Assembly (NCBI GenBank): GCA_946481695.1
Contig: CAMLON010000012.1
Coordinates: forward strand, 1-46,570
DNA from: an uncultured Bartonella sp.
GTDB lineage: Bacteria; Pseudomonadota; Alphaproteobacteria; Rhizobiales; Rhizobiaceae
DNA: 46,570 bases
Direction: 5' to 3'
This document shows positions 37,364-46,570 of the stretch, in pieces. The position numbers were made by a program, and so were the translations under genes. The notes under the pieces were generated by a model. That model did no database searches and was not told where the DNA came from. It worked only from the letters and a program-made list of their open reading frames with translations. The stretch's first letter is position 1. Each line of letters begins with the position of its first letter.

Positions 37364-37407
37364 GCCCAACAGTTGAAAAATATAAAACTATAAAGAGGGG
37401 AACTCTC

Positions 37408-38010
37408 ATGAAACTCGTGTCAAGATCAACACTTATCTCAGGTTTGATGATTTTTACATCCACACCGGCTTTTGCCCACCTTACAGGTGTTCCGCATGAC
37501 CATAGTTCTTTTGCAAGCGGCTTTTTACACCCGTTAACCGGTTTCGATCATATTCTGGTCATGGTTGCAGTCGGCCTATGGGCAGCTCAACTCGGCGGGA
37601 AATCGATTCTCGCAGTTCCGGCAAGTTTTGTTGTGTGTATGGCAATCGGTTTTTGGCTTGCCACAAAAGGCATTGCCTTACCTTATGTTGAACCGGTTAT
37701 TCTTGCCTCGGTCATTGCAATGGGTCTTTTTGCCGCTATGGCCGTTCATCTTCCGATAATGCCAGCTATGCTCGTTGTCGGTGCTTTTGCAGTTTTTCAT
37801 GGTTATGCGCATGGTCTCGAACTCGAAAATTCGCAAGCTTATGCTTACGGAATTGGTTTTTCTATTGCCACAGCATTGCTTCACGGTGTCGGTATTACAA
37901 TCGGCTTAGGAGCGGGTAAAATTTTTGGCCGCTTGAACGGCAAAAAAGCCATCCGTATCGGAGGCATCGCTACCCTTCTTGCCGGCGTTTATATGGCGTT
38001 TTCTGCGTAA
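37408..38010 (+). CDS. ureJ: HupE/UreJ family nickel permease inserted in the urease operon
   Basis: Inner-membrane metal (nickel) permease of 200 residues with a cleavable-looking signal segment (ending PAFA) followed by His-rich HLTGVPHDHS. Then six membrane spans: the first contains the HPLTGFDHILVMVAVGLWA motif diagnostic of the family, a later one has FHGYAHGLELE with more metal-binding histidines, and the last are SIATALLHGVGI and GIATLLAGVYM. HupE/UreJ proteins supply nickel to hydrogenase or urease; no hydrogenase gene is in the window, so urease is the likely client. AGAGGGG ribosome binding site. It lies between ureA and ureB. Confidence 0.93.
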   Translation: MKLVSRSTLISGLMIFTSTPAFAHLTGVPHDHSSFASGFLHPLTGFDHILVMVAVGLWAAQLGGKSILAVPASFVVCMAIGFWLATKGIALPYVEPVILASVIAMGLFAAMAVHLPIMPAMLVVGAFAVFHGYAHGLELENSQAYAYGIGFSIATALLHGVGITIGLGAGKIFGRLNGKKAIRIGGIATLLAGVYMAFSA

Positions 38011-38056
38011 ATAACGCTGACAAAAGTAACCGTTCTAACAATCGGAAAGAAACATC

Positions 38057-38362
38057 ATGGTTCCCGGTGAAATCATCACAAAAGAAGGCGACATCGAAAT
38101 GAATGCCGGCCGTCCTGCAATAAAGCTCAAAGTCGGCAATAGCGGTGACCGCCCTATTCAAGTGGGCTCGCATTATCATTTTTATGAAGCCAATTCTGCC
38201 CTTCAGTTCGACCGCGAAAAAGCCCGTGGAATGCGCCTCAATATTCCGGCCGGTACCGCTATCCGGTTTGAACCGGGGCAAGAAAAAGATGTCTTACTCA
38301 TACCATTAGCGGGAAAACGGCGTGTCTTCGGTTTTCGTGCAAAAATTCAGGGGGATCTTTGA
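38057..38362 (+). CDS. ureB: Urease beta subunit
   Basis: Second small structural subunit of urease. 101 residues; [19 protein letters not shown] at the start, the conserved [19 protein letters not shown] (cited as the family marks), [25 protein letters not shown] and the C-terminal [14 protein letters not shown]. The stop overlaps the ureC start codon (TGATG), indicating coupled translation of the two. GGAAAGAAA ribosome binding site, 46 bp after hupE. Confidence 0.98.
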   Translation: MVPGEIITKEGDIEMNAGRPAIKLKVGNSGDRPIQVGSHYHFYEANSALQFDREKARGMRLNIPAGTAIRFEPGQEKDVLLIPLAGKRRVFGFRAKIQGDL

Positions 38363-40071
38363 TGAGCCACAAAATTTCGCGTGCTGCTTATGCGCAAATG
38401 TTCGGGCCTACAAAAGGTGACCATATTCGCCTTGCCGATACAGACCTTTTTGTAACTGTCGAAGATGACAAGACAACTTATGGCGAGGAAGTCAAATTCG
38501 GTGGCGGTAAAGTTATCCGCGATGGTATGGGGCAAAGCCAATATTCACGAGAAAAAGGGGCTATGGATACAGTTATCACCAATGCCCTTATTGTTGATTA
38601 TACCGGCATCTATAAAGCCGATATCGGTTTGAAAGACGGGCTCATCGAAAAAATCGGTAAAGCTGGCAATCCCGATATTCAGCCCGATGTCGATATCATC
38701 ATTGGCCCTGCAACCGAAATTATTGCAGCGGAGGGAAAAATTGTAACCGCCGGCGGAATTGATTCACATATCCATTTCATATGCCCCCAGCAGGTCAACG
38801 AAGCGCTCTATTCCGGCGTAACAACAATGTTTGGCGGTGGCACAGGGCCCGCGCACGGGACGCTTGCGACCACCTGCACACCAGGCTCCTGGCATTTGGC
38901 ACGGATGATACAGGCGGTAGATAGCTTGCCAATGAATATTGGTCTTGCCGGTAAAGGCAATTCATCCTCACCGGAAGCGTTGATCGAAATGGTCAATGCC
39001 GGTGCTTCTTCGCTTAAACTTCATGAAGATTGGGGATCGACTCCGGCAGCAATCGACAATTGTTTGAGTGTTGCCGACGATTATGATGTGCAGGTGATGA
39101 TCCACACCGACACATTGAATGAAGCGGGGTTTGTCGAAGATACAATCGCTGCATTCAAAGGCCGGACAATCCACGCCTTCCATACGGAAGGTGCCGGCGG
39201 TGGTCATGCTCCCGATATTATCCGTGTTTGCGGGTTTGAAAATGTATTGCCGGCTTCCACCAACCCTACGCGCCCTTACACGGAAAATACAATTGCCGAG
39301 CATCTCGATATGCTCATGGTCTGTCATCACTTATCGGCAAAAATACCGGAAGATGTTGCCTTTGCCGAAAGCCGTATACGTAAGGAAACAATTGCCGCAG
39401 AAGATATCCTGCATGATATTGGTGCCTTTTCCATTATCGCGTCGGATAGTCAGGCAATGGGACGTGTCGGCGAAGTCATTATCCGCACATGGCAAACAGC
39501 CGATAAAATGAAAAAACAACGTGGTTATTTGGGCAACGATAGCGGGTTCAATGATAATGAGCGCGTGAAACGCTATATTGCAAAATACACAATAAATCCG
39601 GCCATTGCACAAGGAATCGGTCATGTCACCGGTTCGATAGAGACCGGTAAACGTGCCGATATTGTCCTCTGGTCACCAGCCTTTTTCGGTGTAAAACCGG
39701 AGATGGTTCTGCTTGGCGGGATGATTGCAGCAGCTCCGATGGGTGACCCCAATGCATCCATTGCAACACCTCAACCGGTTCACTTCCGGCCAATGTTTGG
39801 CGCGCTCGGAAAGGCTGTCAAACACACATCTCTTACCTTTACCAGCAAAGCTGCTATTGATAATGGGCTCACTGAAAAGCTAGGGCTCGAAAAAGAACTT
39901 GTTGCCGTCAAAAACACCCGCACTATTTCCAAAAAATCCATGAAACTCAATTCTACAACACCTCATATCGATGTTGACCCTGAAACCTATGAAGTGCGCG
40001 CGGATGGGGAATTATTAACCTGCGAACCGGCAAAGATACTTCCGATGGCACAACGTTATTTTCTCTATTGA
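38362..40071 (+). CDS. ureC: Urease alpha (catalytic) subunit
   Basis: Carries the di-nickel active site. 569 residues from the ATG at 38362 (the frame also includes a TTG three bases earlier). All ligands are present, offset by two from Klebsiella numbering: His136 and His138 (IDSHIHF), carbamylated Lys219 and His221 (SLKLHEDWG), His248 (VMIHTDT), His274 ([14 protein letters not shown]), the flap residues Cys321-His322 (MVCHHL) and Asp362 (ASDSQAMGR). The enzyme is therefore predicted active. Overlaps ureB by one base and is followed by ureE at 7 bp. Confidence 0.99.
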   Translation: MSHKISRAAYAQMFGPTKGDHIRLADTDLFVTVEDDKTTYGEEVKFGGGKVIRDGMGQSQYSREKGAMDTVITNALIVDYTGIYKADIGLKDGLIEKIGKAGNPDIQPDVDIIIGPATEIIAAEGKIVTAGGIDSHIHFICPQQVNEALYSGVTTMFGGGTGPAHGTLATTCTPGSWHLARMIQAVDSLPMNIGLAGKGNSSSPEALIEMVNAGASSLKLHEDWGSTPAAIDNCLSVADDYDVQVMIHTDTLNEAGFVEDTIAAFKGRTIHAFHTEGAGGGHAPDIIRVCGFENVLPASTNPTRPYTENTIAEHLDMLMVCHHLSAKIPEDVAFAESRIRKETIAAEDILHDIGAFSIIASDSQAMGRVGEVIIRTWQTADKMKKQRGYLGNDSGFNDNERVKRYIAKYTINPAIAQGIGHVTGSIETGKRADIVLWSPAFFGVKPEMVLLGGMIAAAPMGDPNASIATPQPVHFRPMFGALGKAVKHTSLTFTSKAAIDNGLTEKLGLEKELVAVKNTRTISKKSMKLNSTTPHIDVDPETYEVRADGELLTCEPAKILPMAQRYFLY

Positions 40072-40078
40072 GGTTTTA

Positions 40079-40543
40079 ATGTCCTATAAAACTTTTCGAG
40101 CAACAAAATATATACCGGCATCCAATGCCAAAGGTTTGCCGTCTTCAGGCGCGTTGTCACTTTCCCATGACGAGCGCCATATCCGCCGGAAATTGCTTCA
40201 TTTTGTGAATGGCGACATGATAATGGTGGATTTGAAAGACCCCGTGCATCTCTTGGAAGGAGATGTTCTTGAAGCAGAAAACGGCGAATATTTTCTCATC
40301 CATGCAGCCAACGAACCGCTTTATGCTGTAACGGCGAACACACCACTGGAGCTTACCCAACTTGCCTGGCATTTGGGCAATCGTCATCAAGCTGTCGAAA
40401 TTAAAGAAAACAGAATCCTTGTGCTTCGTGATCCGGTTATACGCGCTATGCTTGAAGGTTTAGGAGCAACCGTTGAAGAGATTGAAGCTCCTTTTCAACC
40501 TCTCCACGGCGCCTATCACGACCATGCGGGGCACCATCATTAA
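40079..40543 (+). CDS. ureE: Urease accessory protein, nickel chaperone UreE
   Basis: Delivers nickel to the UreDFG-urease complex. 154 residues: N-terminal peptide-binding domain (LPSSGALSLSHDERHIRRKL, cited as the region) and metal-binding ferredoxin-like domain (AWHLGNRHQAVEI with the conserved dimer-interface histidine), and a short His-rich tail HGAYHDHAGHHH that can store nickel. The stop codon TAA shares a base with the ureF ATG (TAATG). Confidence 0.97.
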   Translation: MSYKTFRATKYIPASNAKGLPSSGALSLSHDERHIRRKLLHFVNGDMIMVDLKDPVHLLEGDVLEAENGEYFLIHAANEPLYAVTANTPLELTQLAWHLGNRHQAVEIKENRILVLRDPVIRAMLEGLGATVEEIEAPFQPLHGAYHDHAGHHH

Positions 40544-41202
40544 TGTTGCAGGGTGACGCCTCATTACTGCGTTTGATGACGCTTTTTTCGCCGGTCTTTC
40601 CGGTCGGAGGCTTTGCCTATAGCCATGGTCTCGAACAAGCAGTCCATGAAAATTCTATTCAAAATGCCGAAGAGCTGTTTGATTGGCTTGATGCTCTTGC
40701 CAATCACGGATCTCTCCACAATGACGCGGTTTTAATTGCTGAAGCATGGAGATCAACCGATCAAGGGCAAAACGTTGTCGGCCTTGTTGAACTAGCCAAT
40801 GCCAACACTGCCTCGAAAGAACGCTTTCTGGAAATTGATTTACAAGGCCGTGCCTTTTGTAAGGCAGTTGCCCATACGGGTTTTTTAAAAGAAATCTATG
40901 AAGCTTTTCCCTATCCGATTGCTGTTGGCGTTCTCGGACATCAAATGGAAATTTCATTGCCATCTGTCCTGACAGCCTATCTCCACACATTTCTGTCAAA
41001 TCTGGTGCAGGCAGCTATAAGACTTGTTCCGCTTGGCCAAAGCGACGGCGTCAAAATAATGGCAAAGCACGAAAAAACAATTCTTGCTATCACCGATAAC
41101 AGCGATAAGCTCACACTTGATAATCTCGGTTCATGTTGTTTTCTATCCGACATCATGGCAATGCGCCACGAAACACTCTATTCAAGGATTTTCCGCTCAT
41201 GA
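40543..41202 (+). CDS. ureF: Urease accessory protein UreF
   Basis: All-helical protein that acts with UreD on apo-urease and controls UreG GTPase timing. 219 residues; family marks [24 protein letters not shown] (cited in part), [22 protein letters not shown] and [22 protein letters not shown] (in part). It overlaps ureE by one base and ureG by four (ATGA). Confidence 0.97.
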   Translation: MLQGDASLLRLMTLFSPVFPVGGFAYSHGLEQAVHENSIQNAEELFDWLDALANHGSLHNDAVLIAEAWRSTDQGQNVVGLVELANANTASKERFLEIDLQGRAFCKAVAHTGFLKEIYEAFPYPIAVGVLGHQMEISLPSVLTAYLHTFLSNLVQAAIRLVPLGQSDGVKIMAKHEKTILAITDNSDKLTLDNLGSCCFLSDIMAMRHETLYSRIFRS

Positions 41203-41825
41203 CATCTTCATATTCACCAAACGGCCCATTACGTATCGGCATAGGTGGCCCCGTCGGGTCCGGAAAAACAACTTTGACGGAAATGCTTTGCAAGGCCTTG
41301 CGCGATCGTTACTCGGTCGCAGTTGTTACCAACGACATTTATACAAAAGAAGATGCACTGATCCTCAATCGTGTTCAGGCACTGCCGGAAGACCGCATCA
41401 TCGGCGTGGAAACAGGCGGTTGCCCTCACACTGCTATTCGCGAGGATGCAACTGTCAATTTGCAAGCTATTGACGAGCTTTTAAACCGGCATCCTGACCT
41501 TGATATGATATTTATCGAATCAGGCGGGGATAATCTCGCAGCAACATTCTCTCCCGACCTTGCCGATTTGACGCTCTACGTCATTTCGGTCGCAGAAGGT
41601 GAAAAAATTCCGCGTAAAGGTGGTCCTGCTATTACGCGCTCCGACTTGCTTATCATTAACAAGAAAGATCTAGCCCCATATGTTTATGCCGATCTTGATG
41701 TCATGAAACATGATGCAAAAATCCAGCGCGGTGAAAAGCCTTTTGTGTTCACGGATATGCTACGCCGCGACGGGATTCAGGACATTATTCGATTTATCGA
41801 ACAGGCGGGCGGTTTTAGCCGATAA
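41199..41825 (+). CDS. ureG: Urease accessory GTPase UreG
   Basis: SIMIBI-class GTPase that powers nickel insertion. 208 residues from the ATG at 41199, overlapping the ureF stop by four bases; a frame from 41133 is longer but lacks a start signal. P-loop [22 protein letters not shown], the metal-binding [15 protein letters not shown] (Cys-Pro-His), [13 protein letters not shown] and the guanine-specificity INKKDLAP. Last gene of the operon; hairpin at 41840-41863. Confidence 0.98.
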   Translation: MTSSYSPNGPLRIGIGGPVGSGKTTLTEMLCKALRDRYSVAVVTNDIYTKEDALILNRVQALPEDRIIGVETGGCPHTAIREDATVNLQAIDELLNRHPDLDMIFIESGGDNLAATFSPDLADLTLYVISVAEGEKIPRKGGPAITRSDLLIINKKDLAPYVYADLDVMKHDAKIQRGEKPFVFTDMLRRDGIQDIIRFIEQAGGFSR

Positions 41826-41839
41826 ATAAGCAAACGACC

Positions 41840-41863
41840 GACGTGAAAAACATTTTTCACGTC
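41840..41863 (+). terminator. Terminator-like hairpin after ureG
   Basis: GACGTGAAAAA (41840-41850) is mirrored by TTTTTCACGTC (41853-41863). Stem of 8 to 9 bp in practice, followed by TTAAAAAATTT; only short T-tracts, so efficiency is uncertain. It lies 15 bp past the ureG stop. Confidence 0.65.
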
Positions 41864-41988
41864 TTAAAAAATTTAACTATCGCATGAAAAAGGCTGACGG
41901 ACCCAAAAGCTTATGCGAAGGCAAAAAGATGTTTGCCAACATTTTTTCCAATCAAATTTCAAAGAAAAATATGTTCGGGAAAATTAAT

Positions 41989-42063
41989 TGGTACGCCTAA
42001 GGGGACTTGAACCCCTGTTTCCGCCGTGAGAGGGCGGCGTCCTAACCGCTAGACGATAGGCGC
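41989..42063 (-). tRNA. tRNA-Glu (CTC)
   Basis: Minus-strand cloverleaf: acceptor GCGCCTA / TAGGCGT (G1-U72), D-arm with CTAGCGGTTAGGA, anticodon stem CCGCC / GGCGG with loop CTCTCAC (anticodon CTC), T-arm AGGGG / CCCCT with loop TTCAAGT, A73 and encoded CCA. This is the minor glutamate isoacceptor reading GAG. Confidence 0.95.
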
Positions 42064-42226
42064 ACGATGTAGAGCCGCTAATAAGCCTTGTTTACTCAAA
42101 GAGCAATGCCAAATCCCCAAAAAAATGAACTTATCAGGGCAAATTTTGAATATTTTTGTTTTGAAGGCTAGACACTCGAAATTTTAATGTTATAAACCCA
42201 ACCGCTCCGGTTAAAAAATCGGACGT

Positions 42227-42302
<76 letters not shown>

Positions 42303-42563
42303 TCTCAACTTTTCACCTTTTTATCCTAATGTTTTTATTAATTATTCTCTTGAGTAAGAGAATAGAAAAGCATTCCAATCGTTCTGACGCTTTTGAATTG
42401 TCTCATCGGCCAATTCTCGCTGATCATCTGTCTTTTATATAAAAAGATACGCTTTTTTCAGCTTCACAAACCAAATCGATTTCAATTGCACTATTGTGGC
42501 TCCGGAATTTTTATATGAAACGCATTCATCCTCGCACATTTAATGGGAATCTTTTCCCTCTCT

Positions 42564-42650
42564 TTATTTGCAAGCCTCACGTTTTGTCCAATATCTTGAC
42601 CTGAAATATTCGATAATCTGTTCTCTTGATTTCGATTGCCGCAATATTCC
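42564..42650 (-). pseudogene. Relic of a YjbR gene, N-terminal end
   Basis: The minus frame gives REQIIEYFRSRYWTKREACK then a stop at 42564-42566. This aligns with the start of the intact YjbR protein at 44166-44516 (REQLIEYVKSKYDTKEE), and the DNA before it is also similar (GAATATTG...GAAATCAAGAGAACAG against GAGTATTG...GAAATTGAGAGAACAA). The rest of the gene is absent downstream. Confidence 0.65.
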
Positions 42651-42849
42651 ATCTTATTGAACCGTAAGCCTTTTTTAAAAATAACAACAAAATGTTTTTG
42701 GTGACCTCTAAATGCCGAGCACTCGTTGCTCCCACATTTTCTGTCAGCCATTGGCTCGAACGCAGCTTATAAAACGAAATGAGTTACCGAATGTCAATCT
42801 AACGAACAGACTTAGCCAATTTGTTAAGTTTGGGATTTTCCGTGTCTTA

Positions 42850-43204
42850 CCAACAAGCTTACTTTTGTGAGACGAAAGCGACTGAGTTTGTCTTTAAGCA
42901 AGAGATTTATTTGAACCATGCAATGGACCGACAATATGCCATTGAAAACGTTTGTTTTCCATAATTTTGCTCTCAATTCAGCCAATCGTCTAAGTAAGCT
43001 CAAGATTTATTTTTAAGCACCAATCACGCCTGAAGGAATTTAAAACTTGAGGAATAAGTTTCCTTATTGTTACTGAAAATTTTGATTTATTAAGTGAGAA
43101 AATAACTTTGGTCTATGAGATCGCAAATTTCTTTCATAGATACTGTTCCATCAAGAACAATAGTGATCCAACTATCCTTGTTCATGTGATAAGCCGGCAA
43201 TAAA
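42850..43204. repeat. Direct repeat, left copy (about 350 bp)
   Basis: This segment is similar to 43947-44280 in the same orientation, about 1.1 kb apart. Shared blocks include AGCACCAATCAC, AGCTTACTTT, TTGTTCATGTGATAAGC and ATAACTTTGGTCTATGAGAT. The part from about 43092 is nearly identical, the left part more diverged. The two copies flank the DUF3995 gene. Confidence 0.8.
43092..43204 (-). pseudogene. Relic of a YjbR gene, C-terminal end
   Basis: Minus-strand sequence that matches the last 35 or so codons of the intact YjbR gene (AYHMNKDSW...LDGT....EICDLIDQSY) with few differences; upstream of it the similarity stops at about 43205 and unrelated DNA follows. A truncated duplicate of the gene at 44166. 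Confidence 0.75.
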
Positions 43205-43292
43205 CTACTTTTCAAAATCACTGTTCTTCTGCTTAATCATGTAGCCTGCAATTTTCTAACAGATTGCAGCTTAAAAACCGTGTCATCTTTTG

Positions 43293-43721
43293 TTAGGAAC
43301 CCCACGTTATATAAAGCAGCGATAGGCCGATCAATGCACATAGTGGAGACCAGTAGCGCGTGTCATAGTAAGCAAATGTGCTATCTTTTATTTTCTTGGT
43401 AAAACCGACAAGCCGAAAATCGCCAATTGCCCTGACAATAAAAACGGCTGCAAGCAAAGTCCCACCTATTTTTAATATATAAGTTGGCAGCAAGCCGATA
43501 ATCCCTGCTCCCAATTCCATTACGAACAATGTAACAAGCAACAGTGCCGAGGCAACTAGAAAAGTACCTAATTTGCTTGCATGGAAAGCCGGGACACCCT
43601 CAATATAGGGAATTACTTTTGATGATGGTTCAGCATCGGGTTTCAATACCCAATAGTAATGTGTCAAGGCAATCAAAAAAAGCACAATGACAGTGCTTAA
43701 ATGGACGATGGTATAGAACAT
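43293..43721 (-). CDS. DUF3995 family integral membrane protein
   Basis: About 142 residues with four hydrophobic helices (about residues 3-23, 50-72, 78-100 and 122-140). Family marks: the first helix ending in THYYWVL and the block AIGDFRLVGF...STFAYYDTRYWSPLCALIG, which is the DUF3995 signature as I remember it. No function is established for the family. I use the ATG at 43721; a TTG at 43742 would add seven residues (MKGWTTA), and neither has a strong ribosome binding site. It is the only intact membrane gene in the decayed right end and is flanked by the two copies of the direct repeat, so it may have arrived or moved with that duplication. Confidence 0.75.
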   Translation of the reverse strand: MFYTIVHLSTVIVLFLIALTHYYWVLKPDAEPSSKVIPYIEGVPAFHASKLGTFLVASALLLVTLFVMELGAGIIGLLPTYILKIGGTLLAAVFIVRAIGDFRLVGFTKKIKDSTFAYYDTRYWSPLCALIGLSLLYITWGS

Positions 43722-43742
43722 CGCGGTGGTCCAACCTTTCAA

Positions 43743-44165
43743 GGAATTTATTTTTGGAACAGTAATTTGAGATAAGTAGCAAAAAGATTTGGCCGGTTGG
43801 GCTCCTTTCGCAAAAGGCGGTTCACAGCTTCATTATGGCCTAATGCCATCAAGCCTTCAACCACAATTTTGCAATCAAAAGGCGGCTCCTAACCCTTCAT
43901 TTTGTACAATTGCTCAACAAGACTGCCATAAAAAACTTTTTGTTCATCCATCAGCTTACTTTGGCGAGACGAGAGCGGGTTTCTAAGCAGGAGATTTGAA
44001 GCATATAATGAATTGAAAAGATTTCAATGGAAAGGATTGGTCTCTATTGTTCTCAATTCAGACAGTTTTTGAAGTGGGCTCAAGGTATATTTTTAAGCAC
44101 CAATCACGGCTGAAGGGATTAAAAAGCTCAGGAATAATTTCCTTATTTTTACCGTAAAATCCGAC
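43743..44165. other. Intergenic region holding most of the right repeat copy
   Basis: No supported gene in these 423 bases. From 43947 on it is the right copy of the direct repeat; the frame at 43789-43986 on the plus strand has no family character. Confidence 0.5.
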
Positions 44166-44280
44166 TTAATGAGTGAGAGAATAACTTTGGTCTATGAGAT
44201 CGCAAATTTCTTTCATAGGTACGGTTCCATCAAGAACAATACTGATCCAACTATCCTTGTTCATGTGATAAGCGGGCAAA
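43947..44280. repeat. Direct repeat, right copy (about 335 bp)
   Basis: Partner of 42850-43204, same orientation. Its right end lies inside the intact YjbR gene (C-terminal codons), so the duplicated unit is the 3' end of yjbR plus about 220 bp of downstream DNA. Confidence 0.8.
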
Positions 44281-44516
44281 TAGCCGGCTGACTGACGTAA
44301 ATTACCTATCATGACTGATGGGCATTTCACGTTGATAACATCCACTTCATCGTTTCCCGTCAGACCCAAGCGGTATTTTGGAACATTCATTATGAGAGCA
44401 TACCATTTTTTATTATCTCTATGGCGTAAGACCACGTAATCAGGATATTTTCTCCACGGATGTTCTTCTTTCGTATCGTATTTTGATTTCACATACTCGA
44501 TAAGTTGTTCTCTCAA
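44166..44516 (-). CDS. MmcQ/YjbR family DNA-binding-fold protein
   Basis: 116 residues of the MmcQ/YjbR (DUF419) family, a CyaY-like fold whose members are often called DNA-binding but whose role is unproven. Marks: EEHPWRKYPDYVVLRHRDNKKWYALIMNVPK (cited as the region), INVKCPS, LRQSAGYLPAYHMNKDSWISIVLDG (in part) and the closing LIDQSYSLT. The frame opens with TTG at 44516; homologues begin at the same place, and a TGA lies nine codons upstream. The coding sequence upstream of TTG (EYWK) is in frame but has no start. Two degraded partial copies lie to the left (42564-42650 and 43092-43204). Confidence 0.85.
   Translation of the reverse strand: MREQLIEYVKSKYDTKEEHPWRKYPDYVVLRHRDNKKWYALIMNVPKYRLGLTGNDEVDVINVKCPSVMIGNLRQSAGYLPAYHMNKDSWISIVLDGTVPMKEICDLIDQSYSLTH

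Positions 44517-46570
<2,054 letters not shown>

Larger units (their letters stand above)
42303..43292. other. Decayed region left of the DUF3995 gene
   Basis: About 990 bases with no intact gene. It holds an N-terminal YjbR relic (42564-42650), the left copy of a direct repeat (about 42850-43204) and, within that repeat, a C-terminal YjbR relic. The open frame at 42491-42751 runs in a different frame from the relic and is not a gene. Confidence 0.6.

Noticed and set aside
42491..42751. 86-codon minus frame near tRNA-Phe
   Set aside because: It overlaps the YjbR N-terminal relic in a different frame; the relic frame, not this one, shows homology.

Overview
The window looks like a chromosomal segment of a Rhizobiales alphaproteobacterium of moderate-to-low GC content. 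The best fit is the Bartonellaceae or a close relative such as the insect-gut Bartonella/Tokpelaia type; this is inferred from protein character and gene content, not from a search. Supporting signs are a tRNA-His with A73 and no G-1, a serC-type leader RNA upstream of serC-serA, a proline catabolic putA with a divergent Lrp-type putR, rhizobial forms of RpoH and of a PdhS-like kinase, and an initiator tRNA at the right edge that in this order normally closes an rRNA operon. A urease operon plus retained serine, purine and proline pathways fits a gut commensal better than a reduced blood-borne Bartonella.

Layout, left to right. 1-5200: the 5' part of a glutamine-synthetase-family ligase (minus), tRNA-His, pyrD with a DUF952 gene (minus), a small exported coiled-coil protein and mscL (plus). 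5200-17450: four large minus-strand genes (PAS histidine kinase, soluble ftsK, putA, proP-like MHS transporter), with putR divergent from putA. Transporter, catabolic enzyme and activator together form a proline uptake and use module. 17950-22700: a membrane protein of unknown function with C-terminal repeats, an aldehyde dehydrogenase, rluD-type pseudouridine synthase and rpoH with a strong terminator. 23000-26710 (minus): a possible regulator remnant, a 655-residue single-span membrane protein and purA. 27870-30340: glpT-glpQ, a glycerophosphodiester uptake and hydrolysis operon with a possible Pho box.

31186-34665 (minus): serC RNA leader, serC, serA and a GNAT acetyltransferase. 34701-35558 is an NmrA-like reductase broken by one in-frame TGA; it is divergent from a small lipoprotein, with a Fur-box-like site between them. 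36200-41825 is a compact urease operon, ureD-ureA-hupE-ureB-ureC-ureE-ureF-ureG, with all active-site residues of UreC present and a HupE/UreJ metal permease inserted between ureA and ureB.

41989-46570: tRNA-Glu and tRNA-Phe, then about 4 kb of decayed DNA. It holds an intact DUF3995 membrane protein, an intact MmcQ/YjbR protein, two partial YjbR relics, a roughly 340-bp direct repeat and further diverged repeats, ending in a partial initiator tRNA-fMet. I found no CRISPR array, transposase, phage gene or toxin-antitoxin pair. The most notable signals are the YjbR repeat array next to a probable rRNA operon, the nonsense-interrupted reductase, the hupE insertion in the urease operon, and two large proteins of unclear role.
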